DNA from: Ixodes scapularis
Lineage: Eukaryota > Arthropoda > Arachnida > Ixodida > Ixodidae
Direction of reading: 5' to 3'
NCBI RefSeq assembly: GCF_016920785.2
Contig: NW_024609857.1
Span: 13,492,716-13,556,715 of the forward strand
DNA length: 64,000 nt
The notes under the pieces are model-generated. The model did not search any database. It was not told the DNA's origin and saw only the letters and a list, made by a program, of their open reading frames with translations. This document shows positions 38,501-47,967 of the stretch, piece by piece (the stretch's first letter is position 1; every line of letters begins with the position of its first letter). Position numbers and translations under genes: made by a program.

Positions 38501-41500
38501 TTATTGCAGAATCATTTTGCTTTGTTGTGAGCTGTTTCAGCAAGCACGAAGGCTGAAAATGCTCCTTTTAACTTCCGTCAGGTATGTCGGCGAAAAGCTG
38601 AAACAGCTGACAACATTGATTTTATGCACCAGTAATGCTGGAGTGCCTGTGCTCTAAATGGTATCTTACTCAGTGACTCTAGCTTCGCTGCACCCCAAAG
38701 GCAAACTGACCTCTCAGCTTCTAGGCATTTAACACTTCATTTACTCTAGCGTTCATTCAACGAACGAAACCTCAATGAATGTTGTTCTCCTCGCAAAAGA
38801 TGCACGTGCATAATTGTCGGGTGTGGCGACATGGCTGCAATAAGCCTTTTCGGAAAATCTCGGGAAACCTTGCGGATATCCCACATTACACTGCGCAGAA
38901 GAGAAATTGCGGGGCCGTTCCAATATACCCTCGGGCCAACTTGGACACTTCGTATATCCTGGAAGCGGCACAATACGTTTTGTTTTCATCATTGTAGGTT
39001 CAGAAACACAAAAAATAGAAGAATGAGAAAACAAGGTTATGTTGCACACTGTTTTGGTTTTTTACTGCTTTCTTTGGGTTCTGGAATCTCAAAATGGTAA
39101 ACTGACATGAACTTTGTCTTCTATTCCTGGGTAATGTCGCGTGCTGCAAGTCGGATTGTCGGAATGCCTCAAGCCGACAGTGTGTCGCCACATACTTCTG
39201 GAATGGTCTTTTGGAAGCACGGTGCCCAGCGAGGTATGTATAGAGGTATTCACAGGATGCCATATTGTTGGAAGTGGTTCACAGCGCTTGCTCAGAACTA
39301 GCTCCCATTCATCATCTTTTAAGAACAGCGATTCTGAGTGTGTATAATGGATGCTGAAACGCGCATCCTCTTGTATTCCTTGCAGTCGGTGAAGCCAAAA
39401 TTATGAGTAGCTGCGCGCTTGCGGACCTTGAGTGCCGATCAAAGCTGCGCCCGCACAGTGCTCGCTTCTTCTGAAACGCCAGAAAAGGCTGTCCTCTAGC
39501 ATCGTTTCGAGCACGTGCTGCGAACAACGTCCAGCAAATCGGCGTCCCGTCAATACCCTCTATAGGCTGGGCGCAAAAATACCCTATGTCGGCGGCAGCC
39601 CAAGAACCCAGGTGACGCTCCTCCACCAGAAAGCGCTCGTTGCCTTCCACCGGTCATCGGCTGTGCGAGCGACCAAGCGTTATCAAAGGCGGAAAGCTCG
39701 TTATCAAAGGCGAAGCACCTACTAGCTTTTTAACCTATTACCGACTACAGTGCCTACATGGAAAAAACTGTCTTCGAGGCGAGCGATTACCTGGGACCTG
39801 AGTTCGTCGTGCTCTAGCTGCAGGGCCTCAAGCTTCTTTATCGTCTCATCCAGCTGGCGCTTCAGTGTGGCCGCATCTTCCTCGGGTCCGTCGGCGTCCA
39901 GGCATGCCTTGAGGTAGCTAGAGCTCGACGTTAAGGTGCACGACCCTGCCACATGTCCGTTCCGACCAGACACTTCCGAGCCGTTCAACAAAAAGGATAC
40001 GCCACCGCATTTTCAGGCCGCTCGGGCTTGTCAAAGAGGTTCACAAGTGCTGAAAGGGCCAGGCAGCGATGTCAGACGTTTTAATGGCACTACCTGCTCC
40101 AGTCATTTACAAAAACATGTTACTGGACTCGAGATTGTTTCTGATAAATTTAAACTCTCACTCGACACTCTTTCACCATACTACACTCAGTTTCAAACAA
40201 CACAACATTGGGATGGAGCCAATCAGTTTCAGCCAACACAACATTGGGATGGAGCCAATCAAGAAGCATCAAAAGTGTATCATCACGATGATCGCCGTCT
40301 TTGTTTGTCTTCTATCACCTGCTAAACCTAATGCACACTGAAAAAAGCGTAGGATCATAGCGCATCCACTGCATGCGATTGGTTCGACCGGTGACAACAA
40401 ACGAACAAAGATGACGACAGCCGCGACAACGCACTTTTGGCGCGGCTTGATTGGCCTCATCGGAGTGTAGCACTGGCCGCGGTCGGACTTAGTGTGAACC
40501 GGTCGAACCAATCGCTTACTTAGAAGCTTCCACATTTGAAGAGAACATTGTGGGAGTTATGCATTCGATAAAAGAAATCACCAGTACAGGGTATGTAGAC
40601 AACAGAACAGAGGTACATGCCGCAAGCGCACGACTTGTCTGCTTCAAACATTCCAAGTAAATAACCAAAATGAGGTGCCGACAAACGTATGTGCAAACTG
40701 CCACGTTAAAAACATTATGGAAAACTACAAAGAGGATGAAGTCGCCGCAAAGGGAAAGGAACACGCCAGGGGCATCGCCTCTGTCGCCTATTGTTTGTAG
40801 AGAGCCTAGGTGGTAGGGAGGGTCCAACTTGAACCGTGGGGAGCCTCTGGCGGACGCCTCCGTCGGAGATTGGTCGCAAGTGCTCATACGCTGCATTATT
40901 GTGCGGCTAGGAGGAAAGCAGGCGCAAAGGCGGAGGCGCTCGCAGACGACCAACACGTTCATCACCTGTAGATCGTATTGGAAACATGGCCCATAAACCA
41001 TGTGACCCCAATCGAGCGGTTGGAAATTCTCTGTAATACAGGCTCTCCAATTGTTCGCTGCCACCCAGCGGTTGTTCGCGCCTACTCGTCGGGAAGCAAT
41101 TGTGACTAACTGCGTGGGCCTAGTGTGCCTGTCATCATTATGTCGGGCTCTAAGAATCTTACAAATTCTGCAATTTTTTTCCTGTGGCGCAAAACTTGAG
41201 CGACTGCAGTCTGAGTGCAGCGACTAAAAAGGACCTACCGATGAAAATGATCTGTTTTCCACTAGGGGCACCCTGGTCGGGGCTTGAGTTATGTCCGCTC
41301 TTTTCCTATAGAGGACAGGGACCCGAGCGTACCGAAGAAAAGAAAACAAAGAGATCGCAATTTCACAAGGAACAGAGTATTCAACTTTGACCGTTTCGTC
41401 TAGCTCCGATGTCTATCTTTATAAAAGTTTGCCGTAGATGTAAAGAACGACCAGAAGTTCTTTCATATCATTTGTTCTGGATTTTCGCTTTAGAAATTTT

Positions 41501-42784
41501 ACTGCTGCAGACACCAGCATCTGTGGCACATGCAACTACACTCGAAACATGTGCTTTGGCACTTGAGTAATTTAGCACAAGGTCTTTTGATGCCAGTACA
41601 CACTACATGTATGCACATTTTATCAGAAAATCAATTTCAGATCTCTTCAAAGGAAGATGAAATTATCTGAAAATGATTACAAGGTACGCTTGTACCCCCG
41701 GATGCAAACTACTGGATACTGTGAAGAGCAAAATTCAAGTATTTTTCAATCAGTGCCATGTTTATTATGAAAGCTAAAATGGTGATACCTTTAAGTGGCT
41801 TCAAAAGCCATAAAAGTGCAGGTCGAACAGTAGACCCCTCACACTGTGTAAAAACAATGGCACCACCTAGCACACATTTGTAGCATACGCTTGCACTTTA
41901 AGCTTTAAGTAAGCCTGTCAGAACAGGTTTTTGACTCTGATTCAAATGTGATCACTTGACATTTTTTTTCACGGGACGCATGATTGGTGGCTATACTCTA
42001 TTTCACCCTATGATGTACCGCAGGGAAGGCTACAAGCGCGAGCTCCTTGCTCTAGGGCGCATCTCGGTGGCACAAGCTCTCGTGCATTAAGGGCAGCTGC
42101 CAACGCTCTAAGCTCGCGCCTCTAGCCTTCGCTGCGGTACAACATTAAGTCAAACGGAGTATAGTGTTCCACCTGTCATCCCGACACAGGTTTTCATATT
42201 GATTTCCGGGAACCCCAAATACGGCATGAAGTTTTAGAGTGACTACTCAACAACTAAAACGTATTCCTACAGTATAAGCGGGTGCTAAGTCTAGCTATGT
42301 TTGAAGGTTTTGCAGGAGATCTTGAGTCGCCAGCCCTCTTTACTTGACAAGCCGTAGTCGTCCCGTATTATGATTACCTTTAGTTAGAGCGTCGAACAAT
42401 CCACTTTTCTCCAGGTATTTCCTGAATTCTTCTTTCTTCGAATCCACCGGCGTGTTAGGTGTCTAGAAGGGAAGCAGCACTCAACATGAACCAAAGCACT
42501 AGTGACTGAATCACCGCGTCTCAACACGCAAGCACCCATGCTTCCACTTGCATGCAGTTATGCACGAGGCCAGCAAGTAGCACCGTTGAACTTCAAATAT
42601 TTTTACTCTCGGCTTTTGTACCCCGTGTAACCACAACATGAGTACGCAAAGCACCGTTAGGAACGCGGACCCGAGCGTCCTCGAAAGTGCGAAGAGAGAT
42701 TAATCGTTCAAGGATGCTGAAGGCTGGCCTCTTAGATTTCAGATCTAATTCGAGAGGAAGAATACCTACGCGATACGAAGTCAT
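35543..42784 (-). CDS. MYCBP: c-Myc-binding protein (MYCBP/AMY-1) gene, one exon not located
   Basis: Minus-strand exons 42784-42770 (MTSYR), 42462-42378 (TPNTPVDSKKEEFRKYLEKS, GLFDALTK), 39917-39791 (YLKACLDADGPEEDAATLKR to ELRSQ) and 35587-35543 (LAKGEVEEAVEPEQ, stop). The human protein has the same order: M..YK, DSK.EQFR.YLEKSG..D.LTK, then VLVALYEEPEKP, then FLK..L.....PE with a coiled coil, and a short acidic LAQYEP-type tail. The segment for VLVALYEEPEKP is missing: exon 2 ends in phase 1 and exon 4 begins in phase 2, so an exon of about 46-52 bases is required between 42377 and 39918. I did not find it. The family is a small coiled-coil protein that binds the Myc amino end and AKAP-type anchors. 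Most of the gene is long introns with MITEs. Confidence 0.85.
37252..37340 (-). CDS. Possible alternative terminal exon, uncertain
   Basis: On minus, an acceptor-like TTGTCCTTTGCTGCTAG precedes a frame AEVRKRYQLWLQQQLYALHS followed by YKTSKKK and a stop, and AATAAA on minus lies near 36868. The frame needs phase 1 or 2, whereas the MYCBP coiled-coil exon ends in phase 0, so it does not simply join to that gene. It may belong to another transcript or be chance. Confidence 0.25.
38111..38304. mobile_element. MITE with CGTTTCACC-type inverted ends, copy 3
   Basis: TGTACTCCGTTTCACCTTAT on the left and AAGGTGAAACGGAGTGTAG on the right, with inner arms GCAGCGGATGCCACGAGTCA / TGACTCGTAGCATCCGCTGC. 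Related to 7104-7277 and 41991-42164 by its ends, with a different interior. Confidence 0.75.
39791..39917 (-). CDS. MYCBP: MYCBP coiled-coil exon
   Basis: Acceptor GAGCTCTAG; 42 codons after one leading base; TLKRQLDETIKKLEALQLEH is a strong heptad pattern at the place of the human MYCBP coiled coil; donor GTAATC. Confidence 0.85.
40188..40259. repeat. 36-bp tandem duplication
   Basis: CAGTTTCAAACAACACAACA(...)GAGCCAAT at 40188-40223 is repeated at 40224-40259 with two changes. Lies in the MYCBP intron. Confidence 0.85.
40376..40517. mobile_element. Candidate MITE, about 140 bp
   Basis: GCGATTGGTTCGACCGGT on the left pairs with ACCGGTCGAACCAATCGC on the right, an exact 18-bp inverted repeat. 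The interior is non-coding. Confidence 0.6.
41991..42164. mobile_element. MITE with CGTTTCACC-type inverted ends, copy 2
   Basis: CTATACTCTATTTCACCCTA on the left and the complement of AAACGGAGTATAGTG on the right. Inner arms ATGTACCGCAGGGAAGGCTA and TAGCCTTCGCTGCGGTACAA match 7104-7277 closely. Confidence 0.8.
42378..42462 (-). CDS. MYCBP: MYCBP exon 2
   Basis: Acceptor CCCTTCTAG; 28 codons plus one base, DSKKEEFRKYLEKSGLFDAL being the family signature; donor GTAATC. Confidence 0.92.
42770..42784 (-). CDS. MYCBP: MYCBP exon 1 (coding part)
   Basis: ATG at 42784 on minus, MTSYR, then donor GTAGGT. Very short, but position, phase and likeness to the human start (M-x-x-Y-basic) agree. Confidence 0.75.
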
Positions 42785-43968
42785 GTTGGTGCTTTGAAAC
42801 GGCAAATGAAAATAAATATGAAAGACGACAACACAGCTGTTCCTGACAGATTGACAAGCACGACTTCGACGCGAGAGCTGCGAGAGGTAATGGCGATGGT
42901 GATGGCGGTGATGGCTTCGGTGAGAGTTTAGTGTGGTCGGCTCAGTTCAACCTATATAGGCAAACGAAAACTTCTCAAGGCTCTTAAACGAATCTCAAGT
43001 GTTAAGAATATGTCCCTCAGTTTCTAGAAATGTGCAAGGTCCGAAGCGTTCTCGGAAGAGACAAAGAGAGAAAACCGAAACCGACACTAGGCCTAGTGAC
43101 TGGTGGCGTGCAGGGTGTTTTCGAGCGCTATTCGTAAATAAGAATATTTGTTTAAATAAGCCAGTGAACCACTGATCTCAATGACAATTTCTGGATCGCG
43201 CATCCCCGCTTGTTCACTGCAGCGCGAGTGCGGCCACCGGACGGCCATCTTGCATGCCTTTTTTTTTTTTTTTTTTGCTAGTGTTGCAGAGGTTGGCGGC
43301 AGCGTGCTAAAGACACGTTTTCTACTCGTGCGTCATCATTCGCCGAAAACGTACTTTAAGATCCTGGGTGAGGCGTGATACTTGCCGTTGAGAACACGTG
43401 GAAATTTCTACGAAAGCGCAGTGCCGTAGGAAAAAGGCACAACTCGTCGAAAGCAGGTTTTAAACGGTCTGGCGGGCTGTTCAAAGCTTTCTCGGCACAC
43501 CGAAGTGCCGTGTCTTCGTGCCTTCGCACGCCTGATACCTTTCAAGAATCGACGCCGTGTTAATATGTTTTGCGAGTGAAATGTACGTGAAGCCGTATGT
43601 ACCCCTGGATCCGCGTCTTAATTTGCTCTGACGTTCCACAAACGACCTTAATCCAGCGTCCAGTAGTGACGGAAGAGAGGGGGAAGGAGCGTCTTTTTTT
43701 TTTTTTCGTCCTTAGACAATTTACAGAATACTGCGCAAAACAGCTCCTCATCACTGATCAGCGCTGGCTCATTATCAACTTACTTAATTGCGCTTGACGT
43801 TTGAGCGCGGCTCGCCTAATTGTGATTGGTCAACAGATTGCACACGACCATATAGGCCGCGCTTTAAAGATTTTCATTCTCGTCGTCTAGTACCCCCCCC
43901 CCCCCCCTTTATTGATAGCAAATCACCGGAACAGCTAGACGATCCAGAACTCCGTGGCCGATATATAT
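42785..43968. other. 5' flank of MYCBP and spacer
   Basis: The first 100-150 bases upstream of the MYCBP ATG are less A/T-rich, with a GGTGATGGCGGTGATGGC-like run, and should contain its promoter. The rest holds poly(T) and poly(C) runs (43260-43276, 43890-43907) and no gene. Confidence 0.5.
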
Positions 43969-44334
43969 ACTGGGTGTTTTTTTTTTTTTTTTTTTAAGCT
44001 TAACAGAATTTTTAAAAAAGAAACCATGAAAGCTAGATTAATGCGGTCTGCGCAGGTGAGTTATACGGCCAGGGGGACATAATAGTAGAGAATAATAGTA
44101 ACAATCAGTCGGCTAATTAGTTAAAATTCGGTAATTAACTTTTTAATTAATGAAAATAGGCACATAGTTTCAATTAGAAACTTGCTGGGCGTCATCGAAA
44201 ACCCCTAAATCAGTCATTTGCATAAAGATTTTGAGCGCGTGAGAAGCGTAGTAGTGCATTAAAGTTAGCACTCGTGGAGCACGTACAAAGCTAGCGGTTG
44301 CGATAAGGCGCCCGCGCGATTTTTCCGTGTCTTA

Positions 44335-44512
44335 TATAGACCTTTCCAACAAACGCCTTCTGCGAGCTGCCATCTTTTCTTACTGGACTGTTAAACGCCT
44401 TCTGAGCACGCGCAATAGCGCCTCTTGCGAAAAAATAGTACGCCGCGCCTGCGTAACAGTCCAGTGACTCGACATTTTTCGCCTGGGCGATAAGCGATGG
44501 AAAGGTCTATAG
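44335..44512. mobile_element. Nested MITE with TATAGACCTTTCCA ends
   Basis: ATAGACCTTTCCA on the left and TGGAAAGGTCTATA on the right; 178 bp; target TA. The related copy at 51583-51970 lacks it: there GGCTGGGGGCTAGATAAGAG runs straight through, which is the empty site. Confidence 0.8.
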
Positions 44513-44806
44513 CCCCAGCCTTGTACCTGCTCCACGAGCGGTAACTTTAGTGCGCAACTACGCTTCTCACGCGTTCAAAGTCTTTCTGAAAAATACTGAT
44601 TTAGCTGTTTTCGATGACGCTGAGCAAGTTTCTAATTGAAACTATATGTCTATTTTCATTAATTAAAAAGTTAATTAACCAATTTTAACTAATTAGCTGA
44701 CTGATGGTTACGATTATCCTCCTATTATGTCCCCCTGACTGTATAACTCACCTGCGCAGACCGCATTCATCTAGCATTCATGGTTTCTTTTTAAAAATTC
44801 TGTTAA

Positions 44807-45473
44807 AGGACACATGCAAAGGAAAAAAACATTTTTTTTAGACAGCTTAGATGGGAAAAGGATGTCATAAAACGATTTTACAACGAAGAAAAAAAATTTT
44901 TAGAGCTATATTTACGGCGCTATATGAATTTGTAGTTGGCGCTCGCGGGAGCCGCCGCTGGTCACGTGGTAGGGTCACGCGGGAGCCGCGCTGCGTCGCC
45001 GTCGCACGCTGAGCGTTGTGCGAACGCCGCCTCAACGCGTTTCTCCACGCCGCCGTCGCCGCCGCCGCACAAGTTCGTCTGCTTCGGGGCGCCGCCGCCG
45101 TCGTCTGACCGGCGCACAGGTCTATCACGTCTGCTTGCGCTTTTTCAGGAGTTTCCATTGGGCTCTAGAAGTTACTTATTCGTCTTAGTTTTTGTTATAC
45201 TTCAAACAAAGATGAATAAGTTACTTTTAGAGGCCATAGGAAGCTTCCGAAAGAACGAAAGCACCACGTGATAAATAAGGACCAGTCACGTGATAAATAC
45301 GGACCACTTTTCCGCGGTGCCCGCGGGCGCCAACTACAAATTCGTTTTGCGCATAGGTTTTGCGCCGTAAATATAGCTCTAAACATTTTTTTCTTCATTG
45401 TAAAATCGTTTTATGGCGTCCTTTTTCCATCTAAGCCGTTTAAAAAAATGTTTTTTTCCTTTGCATGTGTCCT
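44807..45473. mobile_element. TTAA-target element with about 140-bp inverted ends, 667 bp
   Basis: Flanked by TTAA at 44803-44806 and 45474-45477. Starts AGGACACATGCAAAGG and ends CCTTTGCATGTGTCCT. The inverted match continues through TAGAGCTATATTTACGGCGC. Removing the element and one TTAA gives CTGTTAAGCTT, exactly the sequence of the opposite arm of the host element, so the target is verified. The GC-rich core (44935-45140) is non-coding as far as I can tell. Confidence 0.92.
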
Positions 45474-45494
45474 TTAAGCTTCAAAAAAAAAAAA

Positions 45495-45937
45495 CTCATC
45501 TCTGTTACGTCACGGCGCGGTGGTGGCGTGTCGGTCGCACTTCCGGTCTGGAGCTGTGGGCAGAAGCAGGCAGAAGCAGGCAGAAGGGCAGAAGTCAAGT
45601 CCCCATGCCAGACGTGCATTCCTGCGTTGTTTTGAAAGGAACGAGACAAAAATTTGCCTTCTCGTCAAAACGCCGTCACTGGGGCCGTACCAAAAGTGTC
45701 GAGAAAGGTTTGAGGGTCAGTTTTCACGTGCTCGGTTCGTCCGAGATTATGGATATGTGCCGTGAAAAGGGAAAAGCAGACGCCGTCGGACAACGATTGC
45801 TTGGGCGAGAAGCACTTTGGGTTGAATTCACGGATACTTGTGGTCATCAGATTTATTTGTTTTGTTCCAACATGAATGCCAGAAAACCGTCAAGTTGTGC
45901 GGACCACCTGCCGACTACGTTCAGTGCGTCTTCAAGT
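45495..45937. other. Spacer downstream of the 184-codon frame
   Basis: Contains a short tandem GCAGAAGCAGGCAGAAG repeat near 45561-45590. Open frames on plus cover it, with no recognised family. Confidence 0.4.
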
Positions 45938-46492
45938 TCAAACAGCCACCTGATCGTTCGAATTGAAATTGCCGTCTGCTCTTTCAAACGTTTCTGCTTG
46001 TCGTCTGCTCTCTTCTCTCTCAGTCGTACTCGGTCGCACTCGGTCGCAAGAGTGTGAACGGGCCTTTAGACGACGCCGGCCCGTAGACCAAATCTTGGCC
46101 CGGTACTTGCGATAAGAAGTAAGTGCACGCCTCAAAAGCCTTAAATTTGAAGGTTGGTAAGCAGGCTCGATGTAAACAGCAGATACAAGGAGACGTTGAT
46201 CATTTTTACCAGGGACCATCACCGACTTGCTAAGCCTGATTGGCATGGTCCGATTCTGCTTTAGATTTTCAATATCGACGTCGACCATCTCAGCTACGGT
46301 TCGCGCTTTTGCAGCCCGAGCGACGTTGCGACTGAAAATTGCGAGCGAAATCTCATAATGTGAATCAGGCTTTAGCGTACATTCTGCGGCGTCCACGCGG
46401 AATGAATCGCCGCATGTTACATTATTGACGCGGAGTTTTGCGGTGCAACGAGCCTTGTTAATTTCGCTGGGGCCGCTCAGGTAGTCAGACAT
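45938..46492 (-). CDS. Hypothetical protein, 184 codons, transposon-derived tail
   Basis: Minus-strand frame from ATG 46492 (GGCAATGTCTG). The first 140 residues look like real protein (for example LRVNNVTCGDSFRVDAAECT, DSHYEISLAIFSRNVARAAK and MPIRLSKSVMVPGKNDQRLL), with mixed beta-type composition. I do not recognise the family. From about residue 141 the frame runs into an arm of the GTTCACACTCTTGC fold-back family (46021-46068), so the last 44 residues are transposon sequence or lie beyond a donor site I could not identify. A NRF-1-like palindrome lies 130 bases upstream. Confidence 0.5.
   Translation of the reverse strand: MSDYLSGPSEINKARCTAKLRVNNVTCGDSFRVDAAECTLKPDSHYEISLAIFSRNVARAAKARTVAEMVDVDIENLKQNRTMPIRLSKSVMVPGKNDQRLLVSAVYIEPAYQPSNLRLLRRALTSYRKYRAKIWSTGRRRLKARSHSCDRVRPSTTEREESRRQAETFERADGNFNSNDQVAV
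46021..46068. mobile_element. Single arm of the GTTCACACTCTTGC fold-back family
   Basis: CAGTCGTACTCGGTCGCACT with GTCGCAAGAGTGTGAACGGG and CCTTTA matches the right arm of 2731-2917. The partner arm is not present nearby. Confidence 0.7.
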
Positions 46493-46621
46493 TGCCAGGA
46501 AGACGTAGAATCAACAATTCGAACGCGAAAAAGGGCAGGGGGACTCACACAAACGCCGATAACATCGCATTTCAATGGTTTGTCTATGGGCGACGGCGAG
46601 CTTCTTGCCCACACCGCCATC

Positions 46622-46631
46622 GCGCATGCGC
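46622..46631. promoter_or_regulatory. NRF-1-like site GCGCATGCGC
   Basis: Perfect palindrome GCGCATGCGC in a CG-rich stretch (46600-46660), 130 bases upstream of the minus-strand ATG at 46492. In animals this is the binding site of NRF-1/EWG at many housekeeping promoters, so the stretch is a likely promoter, perhaps bidirectional. Confidence 0.6.
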
Positions 46632-46740
46632 GGCGCCGGTGGCGCCCACTAGGAACGCTCCGGTTTGTTTGTAAACATTAGTTGGTGTATAAATGATCTA
46701 AAGGCATCTACGCGCGACACACGTTCAGAACTTTGGTGCG

Positions 46741-46930
46741 GCGTCGATTCTTGATCGGTATCCAAGCGTGCGAAGGCACAAAGATGCAACACTCGGCGTG
46801 CCAAGGAAGCTTTGATCACGCCGGGAGACCGGCGACACTTGCTTTCGACGAGTTGTACCTTCACGTACATTGCACTCGCAAAGCACATCCACACGGCGTC
46901 GATTCTTGGTCGGTGTCCAAGCGTGCGAAG
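46741..46930. repeat. Direct repeat of about 34 bp, 155 bp apart
   Basis: GCGTCGATTCTTGATCGGTA with TCCAAGCGTGCGAAG at 46741-46774 recurs with two changes at 46897-46930. Confidence 0.8.
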
Positions 46931-46993
46931 CAGTGGCGTAGGCAGAAAGGGGGGGGGGGGGGGTTCGGGGATCGAACCCCCCCCCCCCCCCTC
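46931..46993. repeat. G-run/C-run hairpin after a hAT-like end
   Basis: CAGTGGCGTAGGCAGAAAGG is followed by about 15 G, TTCGGGGATCGAA, and about 14 C. The homopolymers are the arms of an inverted repeat (GGGTTCG...CGAACCC). The start resembles the CAGGGGCGTAGCC-type hAT end at 18994 read inward. Confidence 0.55.
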
Positions 46994-47475
46994 CCCCTCC
47001 CTTTACGCGGTGCCCCCGGTGTGGGCCCGCTCGTTACCCTGCTTACGCAGTCGTTCTTGCACGGCGCACGGAGCAAAGGGGGCGCGCGGACTATCTCCAA
47101 CTTGTATGCTTTCGGGAGGACTGTTTGTGAGGTAGAAAATAGTCAATATTTCTTCATTCATGTTTATTTGATGGGATGCGGAGCTTGATCTCAGATATAT
47201 AAATGTTTGTGGGGTGAAGGATGGCAATTTCAAGGCTAAGTATAAGAAACTATGCTCACTGAAATACGTGGTTAAATCAAACTAAAGTGGACATAATAAA
47301 GCGCACACATGGCGATAATGTAAAACAATGTCAGTGATGTTGGAATATTAAATGAATTGTAAAAACAATGGCGCTATAAGAAGCAACGGGTGGCGCTGCG
47401 CTCAAGGCATACCTTGTGTATTGATCAGAATTACGTGCTTTCGACTCGAAATTATCGTGAATAAAAAAAGTAACT

Positions 47476-47757
47476 GTGACTAGTTATGTCAGAAAGCAAT
47501 ATACAGGCTCTCTTGACCGTTTCGTTTGTGCCAAGCGCCTACATTTTAAGATACAGCCGCCGGCGTTCACGGCAAAGAATATCCAGGATGTCTACCACTT
47601 GAACTTCAATGTCGCGGTGAACATTCAAACACACAAGAGTCGCTCATTCGAACTGGACGCTCTCAGGTATGTTTCCAACCGTCGTAGTGAAAAGGACGAG
47701 CGCTCAGCTTCCGACGTTGTTACGCGCAGAGTCGCTAGGATCTTGAGGAGACAGTAG
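47476..47757 (+). CDS. Possible exon of unknown protein
   Basis: Open frame with protein-like text (LHFKIQPPAFTAKNIQDVYH and LNFNVAVNIQTHKSRSFELD). A strong donor CAGGTATGT lies at about 47664-47672, and an acceptor-like AATATACAG at about 47498-47506, so the real exon could be about 47507-47666. I recognise no family. It lies 1 kb from the divergent 184-codon frame. Confidence 0.35.
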   Translation: MTSYVRKQYTGSLDRFVCAKRLHFKIQPPAFTAKNIQDVYHLNFNVAVNIQTHKSRSFELDALRYVSNRRSEKDERSASDVVTRRVARILRRQ

Positions 47758-47798
47758 ACTGCAGTAATGTTTGGAGGTGGGCTAGTCGGTGATGCATT

Positions 47799-47967
47799 GT
47801 AAACATAGAAATAAAACAGCGCAAACGAACACAAGGTCAAGTAGAAGAAGGGCCACAGACACAGCGCTGACTCACGAAAGAAAGTAAGTCGTGAGTCAGC
47901 GCTGTGTCTGTGTCCCTTCTTCTACTTGTCCTTGTGTTCGTTTGCGCTGTTTTATTTCTATGTTTAC
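47799..47967. repeat. Long palindrome, about 78-bp arms
   Basis: GTAAACATAGAAATAAAACA to GCGCTGACTCACGA (47799-47876) and its reverse complement (47889-47967), separated by 12 bases. One 1-base gap and few mismatches. Built from the same kind of words as the palindromes at 1894-2021 and 60698-60812. Confidence 0.85.

Larger units (their letters stand above)
35588..39790 (-). other. MYCBP last intron
   Basis: 4.2 kb with one MITE (38111-38304) and A/T-rich sequence. Around 39320-39720 is a GC-richer part open on both strands without recognisable family, possibly a decayed element. Confidence 0.5.
39918..42377 (-). other. MYCBP intron(s) that should contain the missing exon
   Basis: I looked on the minus strand for a short exon encoding the VLVALYEEPEKP segment (on plus, the complement of a Leu-Tyr-Glu-Glu codon run) and found none. 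The region contains the 36-bp duplication, the small inverted-repeat element and MITE copy 2. About 41.0-41.95 kb shows nothing else. Confidence 0.5.
43969..45494. mobile_element. Palindromic mariner-like element with two nested insertions
   Basis: Left end ACTGGGTGTTTT(T)n then AAGCTTAACAGAATTTTTAA. The right arm reads AAAAATTCTGTTAA - (inserted element) - TTAAGCTTCAAAAAAA. The inverted arms are about 350 bases each (43990-44333 and 44513-44806 plus the short piece after 45473). A smaller MITE sits in the centre (44335-44512) and a TTAA element in the right arm (44807-45473). Half of a related copy, ending GAACACCCGGTA, is at 51583-51970. CCGGGTGTT-type ends next to TA suggest the Tc1/mariner group. 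Confidence 0.8.

Noticed and set aside
46733..47188. Plus-strand frame of 151 codons
   Set aside because: Runs through a G-run/C-run hairpin and a direct repeat; Gly and Pro runs are by-products.
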